From assembly GCA_048158365.1 (NCBI GenBank), contig JBLLNL010000005.1: 64,000 bases of DNA, one strand, 5' to 3'. Every line of letters starts with the position of its first letter. Positions within the stretch are counted from its first letter, which is position 1. Shown in pieces: positions 44,731 to 53,286 of this stretch. Below the pieces are notes generated by a model. The model worked only from the letters and a program-made list of their open reading frames with translations. It did no database searches and was not told where the DNA came from. Origin of the DNA: Azoarcus_F sp048158365 (GTDB taxonomy: Bacteria; Pseudomonadota; Gammaproteobacteria; Burkholderiales; Rhodocyclaceae). A program made the position numbers and the translations under genes.

Positions 44731-45078
44731 TCAGAGTTCGTTCTTGATGTGCTCTTCGAACTGGTGAATCTGCGTCAGGTCGATGCCGGCGATATGTTCG
44801 AGCGGTATCGTGAACACCACGCCCTTGGTGTGGTTCCTGAGATCCAGTTCCTTGCTGATGTCCTTCAGTATCGTAAGCGACAGTTTCTTTTCGAGCACGA
44901 AGACCAATACCGACTGGCTGCCCTCGTAGGTCAGTCCGAAGAAGGTTTTCTTCTCCTTCGCGCCGATTCCGCGGGCATCGAGAATGGTGACGCCGCCGGC
45001 ACCGGATCGCTTGGCCACATCGATGGCCTTCTCCTCCAGATCTTTGGCCAGGATCGCAACGAGTACCGAGAATTTCAC
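44731..45078 (-). CDS. PII-like signal protein
   Basis: A 115-residue protein of the GlnB/PII-like fold (beta-alpha-beta repeats: KFSVLVAILAKDLEEKAIDVAKRSGAGGVTILDARG at the start, a T-loop-like KEKKTFFGLTYEGSQS, then a second repeat). It lacks the uridylylated Tyr motif of true GlnB/GlnK. The GTG start at 45078 is preceded by AAGGAG and overlaps the stop of the DUF1538 remnant (GTGA), which shows the original translational coupling. PII-like proteins of this group are expected to sense a small ligand and control an adjacent membrane protein. Longer frames upstream are artefacts across the remnant. Confidence 0.88.
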   Translation of the reverse strand: MKFSVLVAILAKDLEEKAIDVAKRSGAGGVTILDARGIGAKEKKTFFGLTYEGSQSVLVFVLEKKLSLTILKDISKELDLRNHTKGVVFTIPLEHIAGIDLTQIHQFEEHIKNEL

Positions 45079-45227
45079 GATGTTTCTCCTTTGCTCCGGG
45101 TAAGCCCTGCAGCGTAAAGAGCATAAAGCATCACGGTCACGATGGGAAAAATGGACGCGAACGCGATCAGGCCGAATCCGTGGGCGAGCCATGGCGCCGC
45201 GGGAGCGACCAGCAAAGCCAGGCCCAT
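45075..45227 (-). pseudogene. C-terminal remnant of a DUF1538 membrane protein gene
   Basis: Fifty codons in the minus frame ending at the TGA that overlaps the PII-like start. The peptide includes HGFGLIAFASIFPIVTVMLY, which is the last membrane helix typical of DUF1538 proteins, then ALYAAGLTRSKGETS. The frame is closed by a stop about 25 bases upstream of the first ATG (45227), and no other DUF1538 sequence is found before arfB. An intact gene would be over 1 kb longer. The 5' part has therefore been deleted, leaving only the coupled end. Confidence 0.65.
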
Positions 45228-45483
45228 GCACCGCCCTCGGATACGCTCATGTTTTCAGGATAATGCAGCACCGACGCGGGGGCAAAGAAGATCGCCCGCC
45301 GGACCGGGATCAGCCACCCGGGTGACGGTGCACGCCGTGGCATCCGACTCGCCCGACAGATGCTTTTGCGCTAATGTGTTCCGGGCGGATCGATCCGCAA
45401 CGACACATTCCGATCGATCCATCGAACCCTTGCGATCCGGCCGCGTGCGGGCGCGGTCGGTCCTCGAATGCCAGGACTCCGAC

Positions 45484-45897
45484 ATGTCGATCATCACGCC
45501 AGGCTTGTGCATACGCGACGACGAAGTCGACATCACCGCGATCCGGGCGCAGGGCGCCGGCGGGCAGAATGTGAACAAGGTGTCGAACGCGGTACACCTG
45601 CGCTTCGACATCCGGGCCTCGTCGCTGGACGACGCGCTGAAGGCGCGCCTGCTGGCGCTGAACGACGACCGGATCACCCGTGACGGCGTAATCGTGATCA
45701 AGGCGCAGAAATACCGCAGCCTGGACAAGAATCGCGAAGACGCGATGCTGCGGCTGCAGAAACTCGTGGACAGCATCGCGACGCCCCCGCGCCCACGCAA
45801 ACCGACCCGTCCGACCGCCGGATCACAACGCAAGCGCCTGGAGCGCAAGCAGTTGCACGGTCGCCTGAAGGCAAGCAGGGCTCGCGTGCACGAGTAG
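45484..45897 (+). CDS. arfB: Alternative ribosome-rescue factor ArfB (YaeJ)
   Basis: A 137-residue peptidyl-tRNA hydrolase that frees ribosomes stalled on truncated messages. The catalytic GGQ is G26-G27-Q28 in QGAGGQNVNKVSNAV, and the basic C-terminal tail (SQRKRLERKQLHGRLKASRAR) is the part that enters the empty mRNA channel. Length matches E. coli ArfB (140). Start at 45484 is preceded by AGGA. It ends 20 bases before the antiporter operon on the same strand. Confidence 0.95.
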   Translation: MSIITPGLCIRDDEVDITAIRAQGAGGQNVNKVSNAVHLRFDIRASSLDDALKARLLALNDDRITRDGVIVIKAQKYRSLDKNREDAMLRLQKLVDSIATPPRPRKPTRPTAGSQRKRLERKQLHGRLKASRARVHE

Positions 45898-45917
45898 GAA
45901 ACGATGCGAGGACAACG

Positions 45918-46427
45918 ATGAACGCGCTACCCGGACCTTATTCCACCGCCTTTGCGATACGCGGCCTCGGGCTGGCGGCGCTGTGGTGGGTGCTTGCCGG
46001 AGGCGAAGCCTGGGCGGCCGGCGGCGTGCTGGCGCTGCTGATCGCGGGGATTAGCCTGTTGCATACGCCACCGTCCGAATATCGCCTCGCGATCCGCCGT
46101 ATCCCCGGCTTCACGGTGTTCTTCCTGACCCAGTCGCTGCGCGCCGGTGTCGACGTCGCCCAACGCACGCTGGACCGGTCGCTGCCCTTGGAGCCGGCAA
46201 TGCTGCGCGTCCCGCTGCGCCTGCCGGCCGGTGCGCCCACCTGGTGGCTGATGCTGGTGATCAGCCTGCTGCCGGGCACCCTGAGCGTACGTCTGGCGGG
46301 CCGGACGCTGGAGCTGCATTGTCTGGACGAGCGCCTCGACGTGCTCGCCGATCTGCGTCGCGCCGAAACCGCGATCGGGCGTCTGTTCGACTGCGAGCCC
46401 GCTGCGGACGGAGCCGGCCCACGATGA
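45918..46427 (+). CDS. mnhE: Cation/proton antiporter subunit MnhE/MrpE
   Basis: First gene of the Mrp-type antiporter operon. The 169-residue membrane protein has two or three N-terminal helices (to about residue 55), the family motif MLVISLLPGTLSV near 115-127 and an acidic cytoplasmic C-terminal domain. MrpE is an accessory small subunit needed for assembly of the antiporter complex in the inner membrane. It overlaps mnhF by four bases (ATGA). Confidence 0.9.
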   Translation: MNALPGPYSTAFAIRGLGLAALWWVLAGGEAWAAGGVLALLIAGISLLHTPPSEYRLAIRRIPGFTVFFLTQSLRAGVDVAQRTLDRSLPLEPAMLRVPLRLPAGAPTWWLMLVISLLPGTLSVRLAGRTLELHCLDERLDVLADLRRAETAIGRLFDCEPAADGAGPR

Positions 46428-46738
46428 GCCTGCCCGTGGATGCGCTGCTGGATCTGTTCGCGCTCGCATTGCTCGGGTCGCTCGCGCTCGGGCTGATCCG
46501 TATCTGGCGCGGCCCGGGGTTCGCCGACCGCATGCTCGCCGCGCAACTGCTCGGCACCACTGGCGTGGCGCTGCTGATCGTGCTGGCCGAGCGCATGGCA
46601 CAACCGGCGCTGCGTGACGTCGCGCTGGTGTTGGCCCTTCTGGCGCTGCTCGCGGTGCTGGCCTTCGTCGCCCGGGTGTGGACCCCGGACGATGTCGCCA
46701 GGAACGAAACACGACGCAAGGGGCCGCCCGATGATTGA
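46424..46738 (+). CDS. mnhF: Cation/proton antiporter subunit MnhF/MrpF
   Basis: A 104-residue protein with three membrane helices. The family signature RIWRGPGFADRMLAAQ is at about 26-41, matching the MrpF core RGPs..DR..A. It ends with a charged tail. The start at 46424 is fixed by the ATGA overlap with mnhE; it overlaps mnhG by eight bases. Confidence 0.9.
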   Translation: MSLPVDALLDLFALALLGSLALGLIRIWRGPGFADRMLAAQLLGTTGVALLIVLAERMAQPALRDVALVLALLALLAVLAFVARVWTPDDVARNETRRKGPPDD

Positions 46739-47063
46739 GTGGCTGCGCATGCTGCTGATCGCGACCGGGGTCGGATTCTTCATCGTCGGCTCGGTCGGCC
46801 TGCTGCGCTTTCCGGATGTGTACACCCGGGTGCATGCACTGACCAAGGCGGACAACCTCGGCCTGGGCCTGATCGTGCTTGGCCTTCTGCCTGGCGCGGA
46901 TTCGATCGCGGCCGGGGCGAAGCTGGTGCTGATCTGGTTGCTCGCGCTGGTCGCGTCGGCCTGTTCCGGCTATCTGGTCGCGCGCACCGCGCGTCGGCGC
47001 GGGGTCGCACCGTGGCGGGCCGCCGCCAGCCGGGACGCGCGTGCGCAGGGAGATGAACGGTGA
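46731..47063 (+). CDS. mnhG: Cation/proton antiporter subunit MnhG/MrpG
   Basis: A 110-residue protein with three helices and the MrpG hallmark GLLRFPDVYTRVHALTKAD at about 23-41. It is a small scaffold subunit of the antiporter. Start at 46731 overlaps the mnhF tail; its stop overlaps the next gene by four bases (GTGA). Confidence 0.92.
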   Translation: MIEWLRMLLIATGVGFFIVGSVGLLRFPDVYTRVHALTKADNLGLGLIVLGLLPGADSIAAGAKLVLIWLLALVASACSGYLVARTARRRGVAPWRAAASRDARAQGDER

Positions 47064-47329
47064 TGGGCTGGTTCGACGGCCTGCTGGGACTCACGTTGTG
47101 CGTGACCGCCGCGCGCGCATTGAGCTCGCGCGACCTGTTTCGCGCGGTGGTCATGTTCATCGTGTTCGGACTGCTGATGGCACTGGTCTGGATCCGGCTC
47201 GACGCGCCGGACATCGCACTGGCCGAGGCGGCCATCGGTGCCGGGCTGACCGGCGTGCTGCTGCTGGATACGCTGGGTTACCTGCGCCGTCGCTTCGAGG
47301 CCCGCGAACACGAGGCGGACGAGCAATGA
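47060..47329 (+). CDS. DUF4040 (MbhD-like) antiporter subunit
   Basis: An 89-residue three-helix protein with ARALSSRDLFRAVVMFIVFG and the motif APDIALAEAAIGAG, diagnostic for DUF4040/MbhD. In classical Mrp systems this segment is part of the C-terminus of the large MrpA subunit; here, as in Mbh/Mrp-like complexes, it is a separate gene. It starts with GTG (47060) or the next ATG (47063) and overlaps the following gene by four bases. Confidence 0.88.
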   Translation: MMGWFDGLLGLTLCVTAARALSSRDLFRAVVMFIVFGLLMALVWIRLDAPDIALAEAAIGAGLTGVLLLDTLGYLRRRFEAREHEADEQ

Positions 47330-48027
47330 GGCCGCGTCTGTGGATCGCGGCGGTTGCGAGCCTGCTGGTGGCGCTCGCGCTCGGTTTCGCAATCCTCGAA
47401 CGACCGGTGCCGACCGAAAATCTGCCGGCACGAACCGCCTCGGCGATCGGCGACGCCGGTGTCGCCCATCCGGTGACCGCGGTGCTGCTCGAGTTTCGCA
47501 GCTTCGACACGCTGCTCGAGATCGCGGTGCTGCTGGTCGCGGTGGTGGTCGCGCTGGCGCTGCGCGAGGCGCAGCCCGATGGCGCCGACCGCATGGGCCT
47601 GGACAATCCATTGTTGCACGCGGTGATCGGCCTGCTGCTGCCCTTGATGCTGCTGGTCACCGCCTATCTGCTGTGGGCCGGGAGTACGCGACCCGGCGGG
47701 GCCTTTCAGGCCGGCGCGGTGCTCGCCGCCTGCGGGGTGCTGCTGCGCCTGTCGGGCACGACGCTGCACGGGCTGGAGCATGGCGCATCGCTGCGCATCG
47801 GTCTTGCGGCCGGACTGCTGGTTTTCGTCGCGGTCGGCGCCGCGCCCATGATCGGCGGCGGCTTGTTCCTGGACTACCCGGATGCCTACGCCGGCGGCCT
47901 GATCCTGTTCATCGAGGTCGCGCTGACGCTGTCGATCGGGCTCGCCCTGCTCAGTCTCTTCCGGCTCGCGCCACCGCAGTCGGACAGCCCGCACTTCGAT
48001 GACCGGCGACTCGGCAAGCGCGAATGA
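47326..48027 (+). CDS. Fused MbhE-MnhB antiporter subunit
   Basis: A 233-residue membrane protein with two parts. Residues about 1-90 match the piece found at the very end of MrpA (VTAVLLEFRSFDTLLEIAVLL; MbhE). Residues about 100-225 match MrpB (LLLPLMLLVTAYLLWAGSTRPGGAFQAGAVLA). Together with the preceding DUF4040 gene it supplies what MrpA's C-terminus plus MrpB supply in other bacteria. It starts at the ATGA overlap with the DUF4040 gene and ends 21 bases before mnhC. Confidence 0.88.
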   Translation: MRPRLWIAAVASLLVALALGFAILERPVPTENLPARTASAIGDAGVAHPVTAVLLEFRSFDTLLEIAVLLVAVVVALALREAQPDGADRMGLDNPLLHAVIGLLLPLMLLVTAYLLWAGSTRPGGAFQAGAVLAACGVLLRLSGTTLHGLEHGASLRIGLAAGLLVFVAVGAAPMIGGGLFLDYPDAYAGGLILFIEVALTLSIGLALLSLFRLAPPQSDSPHFDDRRLGKRE

Positions 48028-48048
48028 GATGCCGATGAGGAGGACGTC

Positions 48049-48345
48049 ATGAGCAGCGCAGGGTTTTACGCGTGGATCGGCGTCGTGCTGTGCGGCCTGG
48101 GGCTGTTCGGTTTCATCGCGCACCGCCATCTGCTGCGGCGGCTGCTCGCATTCAATATTATGGGCAGCGGCAGTTTCCTGATCCTGGTCGGGCTCGCGCA
48201 GCACGGACGCGGACCGGATCCGGTGCCGCAGGCCCTGGTGCTGACCGGCATCGTGATCGCTGTCGCCTCGACCGCGCTCGCGCTGGTGATCCTGCGTCGC
48301 TGGTATCGCATCAGCGGCGAAAGCACGCTGCCGGAGGACGTGTGA
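48049..48345 (+). CDS. mnhC: Cation/proton antiporter subunit MnhC (NuoK-like)
   Basis: A 98-residue three-helix protein homologous to NuoK of complex I. The conserved C-terminal helix PVPQALVLTGIVIAVASTALAL is present. It overlaps the following mnhD by four bases (GTGA). Confidence 0.92.
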   Translation: MSSAGFYAWIGVVLCGLGLFGFIAHRHLLRRLLAFNIMGSGSFLILVGLAQHGRGPDPVPQALVLTGIVIAVASTALALVILRRWYRISGESTLPEDV

Positions 48346-49808
48346 CCGCCGGATGGGCGCTTCCCTGGCTGTTCGTGGTGCCGCTGATCGGCGCGCTGTT
48401 CAGCCTGCTGACGGTGGAGCCGTGGCGTGCACGGCTCAGCCTGGCCCTGTTGCCAGCCCTGTGGTGGGCCACCGTGGCGCTGATCGTCGCACTGGTCGAA
48501 CACGGCGTGATCGCCTATGCACCGGGCGGCTGGGACGCGCCTCTGGGAATCGCGCTGCGCGCCGACGGACTGGCGGTCGGCATGGTGGTGCTGACCACGG
48601 TGGTCTTCAGCCTGTGTGCGATCTACTCGTTCGGACAGGCGCAACGTGCCGACGGCCATGAGCAGCTGTGGCCACTGGCCTGGTTTCTGCTGACGGCGCT
48701 GAACGGCATCTGGTTGTCGGCGGACATCTTCAACCTGTATGTCGGGCTGGAACTGCTCGGTTTGGCCGCCGTCGGGCTGGTCGCGCTGAAGGGCAGTGCC
48801 GAAGCGCTGCCCGCTGCGATGCGCTACCTGCTCGCGGCGCTACTCGGTTCGCTCGCCTATCTGCTCGGCGTCGCACTCCTGTACGCCGCCACCGGCAGCC
48901 TCGCAATCGCCGATCTCGCTGCGCTCGGCGCGGACAATGTCTCGACGCGGATCGCACTGGCGCTGATGGCGCTGGGGCTGATGCTGAAGACCGCGCTGTT
49001 CCCGCTTCACACCTGGCTGCCACCGGCTCACGGCGGTGCGCTGCCGCCGGTGAGCGCCTTGCTGTCGGCGCTGGTGGTGAAGGCTTCGTTCTACATCCTG
49101 CTCCGGCTGTGGCTTGCGCTCGACGCCGAAACCGGCATGGTCGCCGCCGCGCAACTGCTCGGTCTGCTCGGCGCAGCCGCGGTGTTCTGGGGCGGCTGGA
49201 TGGCGTGGCGCCAGACCCGACTCAAGTATCTGGTCGCATACTCCACGGTCGCGCAGATCGGCTACCTGTTCCTGTTCTTTCCACTGGTGACCGGCACCGC
49301 GCGCGAGGCCGCGCATCTCGCGTGGGACGGCACGCTGCTGATGCTGATCGCGCACGCGCTGGCCAAGGCCGGCATGTTTCTCGCGGCCGGCAATCTGGTG
49401 TTCGCGATGGGCAGCTCGCAGATCGCCGATCTGAACGGTATCGGACGCTTCCGGCCGCTGTCGCTGCTGAGCTTCGGCGTGGCCGGCGTGAGCCTGATGG
49501 GCCTGCCGCCCAGCGGTGGTTTCACCGCCAAATGGCTGCTGTTGCAGAGCGCACTCGCCAGCGGTCAGGGCGCATGGGTCGCGGTGCTGATGCTGGGCGG
49601 CCTGTTGAGCGCGGTCTATGTGTTCAAGGTGCTACGCCATGCCTTCGTCGAGGGTCCGACCCGCGACACCTTCCGCTCGGCGCCGCTGGCGATGGAACTG
49701 AGCGCGCTGCTGCTCGCATTCGCGAGCCTGCTGATCGGTCTCGGCGCGCATGAGCTACTGATCTGGCTGCGGCTCGGCAGTCCGTTCGAAGCGGGTGGTT
49801 CGGCATGA
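48342..49808 (+). CDS. mnhD: Proton-translocating antiporter subunit MnhD (NuoM/N-like), first copy
   Basis: A 488-residue antiporter-like subunit with about 14 membrane helices, homologous to NuoL/M/N. The ion-path lysines are visible in LGLMLKTALFPLHTWLPPAHGG (near 215) and SALVVKASFYIL. The GTG start at 48342 overlaps the mnhC stop; the longer frame before it is inside mnhC. First of three D-type subunits in this operon. Confidence 0.93.
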   Translation: MTAGWALPWLFVVPLIGALFSLLTVEPWRARLSLALLPALWWATVALIVALVEHGVIAYAPGGWDAPLGIALRADGLAVGMVVLTTVVFSLCAIYSFGQAQRADGHEQLWPLAWFLLTALNGIWLSADIFNLYVGLELLGLAAVGLVALKGSAEALPAAMRYLLAALLGSLAYLLGVALLYAATGSLAIADLAALGADNVSTRIALALMALGLMLKTALFPLHTWLPPAHGGALPPVSALLSALVVKASFYILLRLWLALDAETGMVAAAQLLGLLGAAAVFWGGWMAWRQTRLKYLVAYSTVAQIGYLFLFFPLVTGTAREAAHLAWDGTLLMLIAHALAKAGMFLAAGNLVFAMGSSQIADLNGIGRFRPLSLLSFGVAGVSLMGLPPSGGFTAKWLLLQSALASGQGAWVAVLMLGGLLSAVYVFKVLRHAFVEGPTRDTFRSAPLAMELSALLLAFASLLIGLGAHELLIWLRLGSPFEAGGSA

Positions 49809-51304
49809 TCGACTGGAAAGCGTGGCTTCCACTGCTCGTGGTCGGGACGTCGCTGGTGGCCGCGATCGGCATCTTTCTGCTGCAGGAGCACCGGCACAGC
49901 TTGCGCACCACCTTCAACCTCGGCGCGGCGCTGCTGAAGCTCGCGCTGGTGGTGTGGATGGCAGTCGGCGTGCTCGACCAGGTCCGCCACGAAACCCGTT
50001 TCCAGCTGGTCGAGGGCGTGAGCTTCATCCTGCGCGCCGATGCGCTCGGCATCATGTTCGCTGGCCTGTCGTCGGTGCTGTGGCTGTTCACGACGATCTA
50101 CGCGATCGGCTATCTCGAGAACGCCCCCAACCGCAGCCGCTTCTTCGGCTTCTTCAGCCTGTGCGTCGCAAGCACGGTCGGCATCGCACTGGCCGGCAAC
50201 CTGTTCACGTTCTTCCTGTTCTATGAGCTGCTGACCTTGTCCACCTATCCTTTGGTGGTGCATCGCGGCACCGAGAAGGCCTTGCGCGCCGGACGGGTCT
50301 ATCTCGCCTACACGCTCGGCGGCGGGGCGGTGCTGCTGCTCGGCGTGGCCAGCCTGCACGCGCTGGCCGGCGACGTGGAGTTCGCCGCCGGTGCCGGCCT
50401 GCGCGCGCTCGATCCAGCGCTGCACCCCCTGCTGGCGGTGATCTTCGTGTTGCTGATCATGGGCTTGGGTGTGAAGGCGGCGCTATTGCCGCTGCACGGC
50501 TGGTTGCCGACCGCGATGGTTGCGCCGGCACCGGTCAGCGCGCTGCTGCATGCGGTGGCGGTGGTCAAGGCCGGCGCATTCGGTATCGTACGGGTCGTCT
50601 ATGACGTGTTCGGTATCGAATTCGCGTGGCGACTGGGTCTGCTCGAACCACTGGTGTGGCTCGCTTGCGCGACCATCCTGTACGGGTCGATCCGCGCACT
50701 GGCGCAGAGCGACCTGAAGCGGCGGCTGGCCTTCTCCACGGTCAGCCAGGTTTCGTACATCGTGCTCGGGGTCGCGCTGTTCGGACCGATCGGCACGGTG
50801 GGCGGGCTGGTGCACCTGCTGCATCAGGGTCTGATGAAGATCACGCTGTTCTTCTGTGCGGGCAACTACGCGGAGACGCTGGGCGTGCATCGCATCGACG
50901 AACTCGACGGTGCCGGACGCCGCATGCCGGCGACCAGCGTCGCGTTCACGATCGGGGCCTTCGGCATGATCGGCCTGCCGCCGCTGGCCGGTTTCGTGAC
51001 CAAATGGTATCTGGGCATCGGTGCGATCGACGCAGGCATGACATGGGTGGTCGCGGTGCTGATCGTGAGCAGCCTGCTGAACGCAGCCTACTTTCTGCCC
51101 ATCCTGCAGCGGATCTGGTTCCGGCCGCAGCGCGCAGCATGGCCGGACGAGCATTTCCGGGACTGCCGCGACACCCACCCGTGGCTGCTGCTGCCGACGC
51201 TGGCGACCGCGTCATTCAGCGTCGCCGCGGGCCTCTTCGCCGGCATGCCGTTCTCGCCGCTGTACTGGGCCGAGGTCGTCGTATTGCGGGAGTACCTGCC
51301 TTGA
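49805..51304 (+). CDS. Proton-translocating antiporter subunit (NuoL/MrpA-N-like), second copy
   Basis: A 499-residue multi-spanning protein, again of the antiporter fold. Key motifs: MGLGVKAALLPLHGWLPTAMVAPAPVSALLHAVAVVKAG split near 215-255, and HLLHQGLMKITLFFCAG near 330. It resembles the N-terminal part of MrpA/MbhH. It overlaps mnhD by four bases (ATGA). Its stop TGA (51302-51304) is inside the left copy of the target duplication of the inserted element that follows. Confidence 0.92.
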   Translation: MIDWKAWLPLLVVGTSLVAAIGIFLLQEHRHSLRTTFNLGAALLKLALVVWMAVGVLDQVRHETRFQLVEGVSFILRADALGIMFAGLSSVLWLFTTIYAIGYLENAPNRSRFFGFFSLCVASTVGIALAGNLFTFFLFYELLTLSTYPLVVHRGTEKALRAGRVYLAYTLGGGAVLLLGVASLHALAGDVEFAAGAGLRALDPALHPLLAVIFVLLIMGLGVKAALLPLHGWLPTAMVAPAPVSALLHAVAVVKAGAFGIVRVVYDVFGIEFAWRLGLLEPLVWLACATILYGSIRALAQSDLKRRLAFSTVSQVSYIVLGVALFGPIGTVGGLVHLLHQGLMKITLFFCAGNYAETLGVHRIDELDGAGRRMPATSVAFTIGAFGMIGLPPLAGFVTKWYLGIGAIDAGMTWVVAVLIVSSLLNAAYFLPILQRIWFRPQRAAWPDEHFRDCRDTHPWLLLPTLATASFSVAAGLFAGMPFSPLYWAEVVVLREYLP

Positions 51305-51305
51305 A

Positions 51306-51540
51306 CCCAGAAACCGCAGTTGACCGCTCATTTGTTGCCTGAATAATTGATGAATACTGACGTTCTTTTCTTCGAAAAGGCTCACCAGATGGATGAACGC
51401 GCTACGCACCCGATTGCACGCCTGACGCGCCGCCTGGCTGCGTTGCTCCTCGTTGCAGGGCGTGACCATGCGGCCTCGTCGCGCCTTGCCAGACGACGCG
51501 CCAGACGCACACTCGGGCACGTCCAACTGCGGTTTCTAGG
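51306..51540. mobile_element. 235-bp MITE-like element with terminal inverted repeats and 5-bp target duplication
   Basis: The ends are inverted copies: CCCAGAAACCGCAGTTGACC at the left and, read from the right end, CCTAGAAACCGCAGTTGGAC, identical in 17 of 20 positions. TTGAA flanks both sides (51301-51305 and 51541-51545). Everything between is non-coding apart from a 65-codon frame with no recognisable product, so it cannot move by itself. Joining the flanks restores a TTGA stop/start overlap of the type seen at the other operon junctions. The transposase family that mobilised it is not identifiable here; ends of the form CCTAG suggest the IS1380 type only weakly. Confidence 0.85.
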
Positions 51541-53286
51541 TTGAACGCCGCGATCGACGGCTTCGGTCTGGTCCTCGCGCCGACACTGCCGCTGGTGATG
51601 CTGATCGCGTGGTGCGTGCCGGGTTTTCGCGGCCGGATCGCGTGCTGGCTTCCCTATGCCGCGGTGCCTGCGCTGCTGCTCGCGCTGGGCGGCGAGAGCG
51701 GCGCAGTGGCGCGGCTGGACGGGTTCCTGTTCGGCGCGGTGCTGGCGCTGGACGAATTGAACAGGGTGTTTCTCGCCTTCACCGCGCTGCTGTGGCTGGG
51801 CGCCGGCTGGCATGCCCGCGGCCATCTCGCCGGCGATCCTGATGCCGACGGCTTCCGGCTGTTGTGGTTCGCGACCATGTCCGGCAACTTCGGCCTGATC
51901 CTGGCGCAGGACGTCGCGAGCTTCTACGCAGCGTTCGCGCTGATGACCTTCGCCGCCTACGGGCTGGTGATCCACAGTCGCTCGGCCGACGCGATCCGTG
52001 CCGGCCGGATCTACCTGATCATGGCTATCCTCGGCGAGGCCCTGATCCTCAGCGGGCTGCTGTTCGCCGCCGCCGGTGTCGCTGCACCGCTGACGGTACT
52101 GATGTCGGAATTGCCCGGCGCGATCGCGGTATCGTCCCGACGCGACCTGATCATTGCCTGCCTGTTCGCCGGCTTCGGCATCAAGGCCGGGCTGCCGCTG
52201 CTGCACCTGTGGCTGCCGCTGGCGCATCCGGTCGCGCCGGTGCCGGCCAGCGCGGTGCTGTCCGGCGCGATGATCAAGGCCGGCCTGCTCGGCTGGCTCA
52301 CGACGCTGCCGCTGGGCCTGGTCAGCCTGCCCGGCTGGAGTCTCGCGGTGATGCTGACCGGCTTCATCGCCGCCTTCGGCGCCGCACTGATCGGCGTGAA
52401 CCAGCGAACACCTAAGGCCGTGCTGGCCTACTCCAGCGTCAGCCAGATGGGACTGATGACGGTCGGGGTCGGCGCAGCCCTGCAGGCACCCGAGGCCTGG
52501 CCGGTACTGGCGTCCGCGATCGCGCTATACGCGCTGCACCATGGCCTGGCCAAGGGCGCGCTATTCCTCGGCGTCGGCATCGCCGCGCGGGCCGGCGGCC
52601 GCTTGTCGAATCCGCGATCACGCTGGCTGTGGCTCGCACTGGCGCTGCCGGGACTGTCGCTGGCCGGCCCGATGGTCAGCGGCATGGCGGCCAAGACCAG
52701 CCTGAAGGCCGCGTTCGAGGCCGGGCTACAGCTGCCGGCGTGGTGGACTCAGCTGCCACTGATGATGGGCGTGGCCGCAATCGGCACGACCGGATTGATC
52801 GCTCGCCATCTGTGGCTGTTGCGCGACATCGCGCAGGGCGAACCCGCCAGCCGCTCCGAATGGCTGGGATGGGGCTTCACGCTGGCCGCAAGCAGCCTCG
52901 GCCTGATCCTGCTGCCGTGGCTGCCGGTCCCGACGCCGTGGCCGGACGCGCTGCGCGCGCTGCCGGACCTGATCTGGCCGGTGCTGGCCGGGGGACTCCT
53001 CGCGGTACTCGCCCACCGTCACCTGAAGACCTGGCCGATCCCGGCCGGCGACGCGCTGATCCCGATCGAAGGCCTGATCCGCCGGTTCCGGATCGGCTGG
53101 CGCAAGACTGCACGGGGCATGGGCCGGTGCCTTCAGACCATGCGGACCGGGCTGTCCGGGTGGATCCGGATGCCGGACCTCACCCGTGAATACGGCTCGC
53201 CGCTGGAGCGCGCCGGGCGACGCGAGACCGGCCTGGCGTTCGCGGTGTTGCTTGTGCTGATGCTGATCGCGCTCATGTTCGGATGA
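51541..53286 (+). CDS. Proton-translocating antiporter subunit (NuoM-like), third copy
   Basis: A 581-residue multi-spanning protein with the antiporter core (FGIKAGLPLLHLWLPLAHPVAPVPAS near 215; SGAMIKAGLLGWL) and a cytoplasmic insertion near 500-560 before a last C-terminal helix, a feature of the NuoL-like end subunits. It starts with TTG (51541), which lies in the right-hand target duplication of the inserted element; before the insertion the TTG overlapped the upstream stop. No ribosome site of its own is evident nearby, so its translation may now be weak or depend on the element. Confidence 0.9.
   Translation: MNAAIDGFGLVLAPTLPLVMLIAWCVPGFRGRIACWLPYAAVPALLLALGGESGAVARLDGFLFGAVLALDELNRVFLAFTALLWLGAGWHARGHLAGDPDADGFRLLWFATMSGNFGLILAQDVASFYAAFALMTFAAYGLVIHSRSADAIRAGRIYLIMAILGEALILSGLLFAAAGVAAPLTVLMSELPGAIAVSSRRDLIIACLFAGFGIKAGLPLLHLWLPLAHPVAPVPASAVLSGAMIKAGLLGWLTTLPLGLVSLPGWSLAVMLTGFIAAFGAALIGVNQRTPKAVLAYSSVSQMGLMTVGVGAALQAPEAWPVLASAIALYALHHGLAKGALFLGVGIAARAGGRLSNPRSRWLWLALALPGLSLAGPMVSGMAAKTSLKAAFEAGLQLPAWWTQLPLMMGVAAIGTTGLIARHLWLLRDIAQGEPASRSEWLGWGFTLAASSLGLILLPWLPVPTPWPDALRALPDLIWPVLAGGLLAVLAHRHLKTWPIPAGDALIPIEGLIRRFRIGWRKTARGMGRCLQTMRTGLSGWIRMPDLTREYGSPLERAGRRETGLAFAVLLVLMLIALMFG

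Noticed and set aside
51347..51544. 65-codon frame inside the 235-bp element
   Set aside because: It runs into the right terminal repeat, has no transposase motif and no ribosome site; most likely a chance frame.
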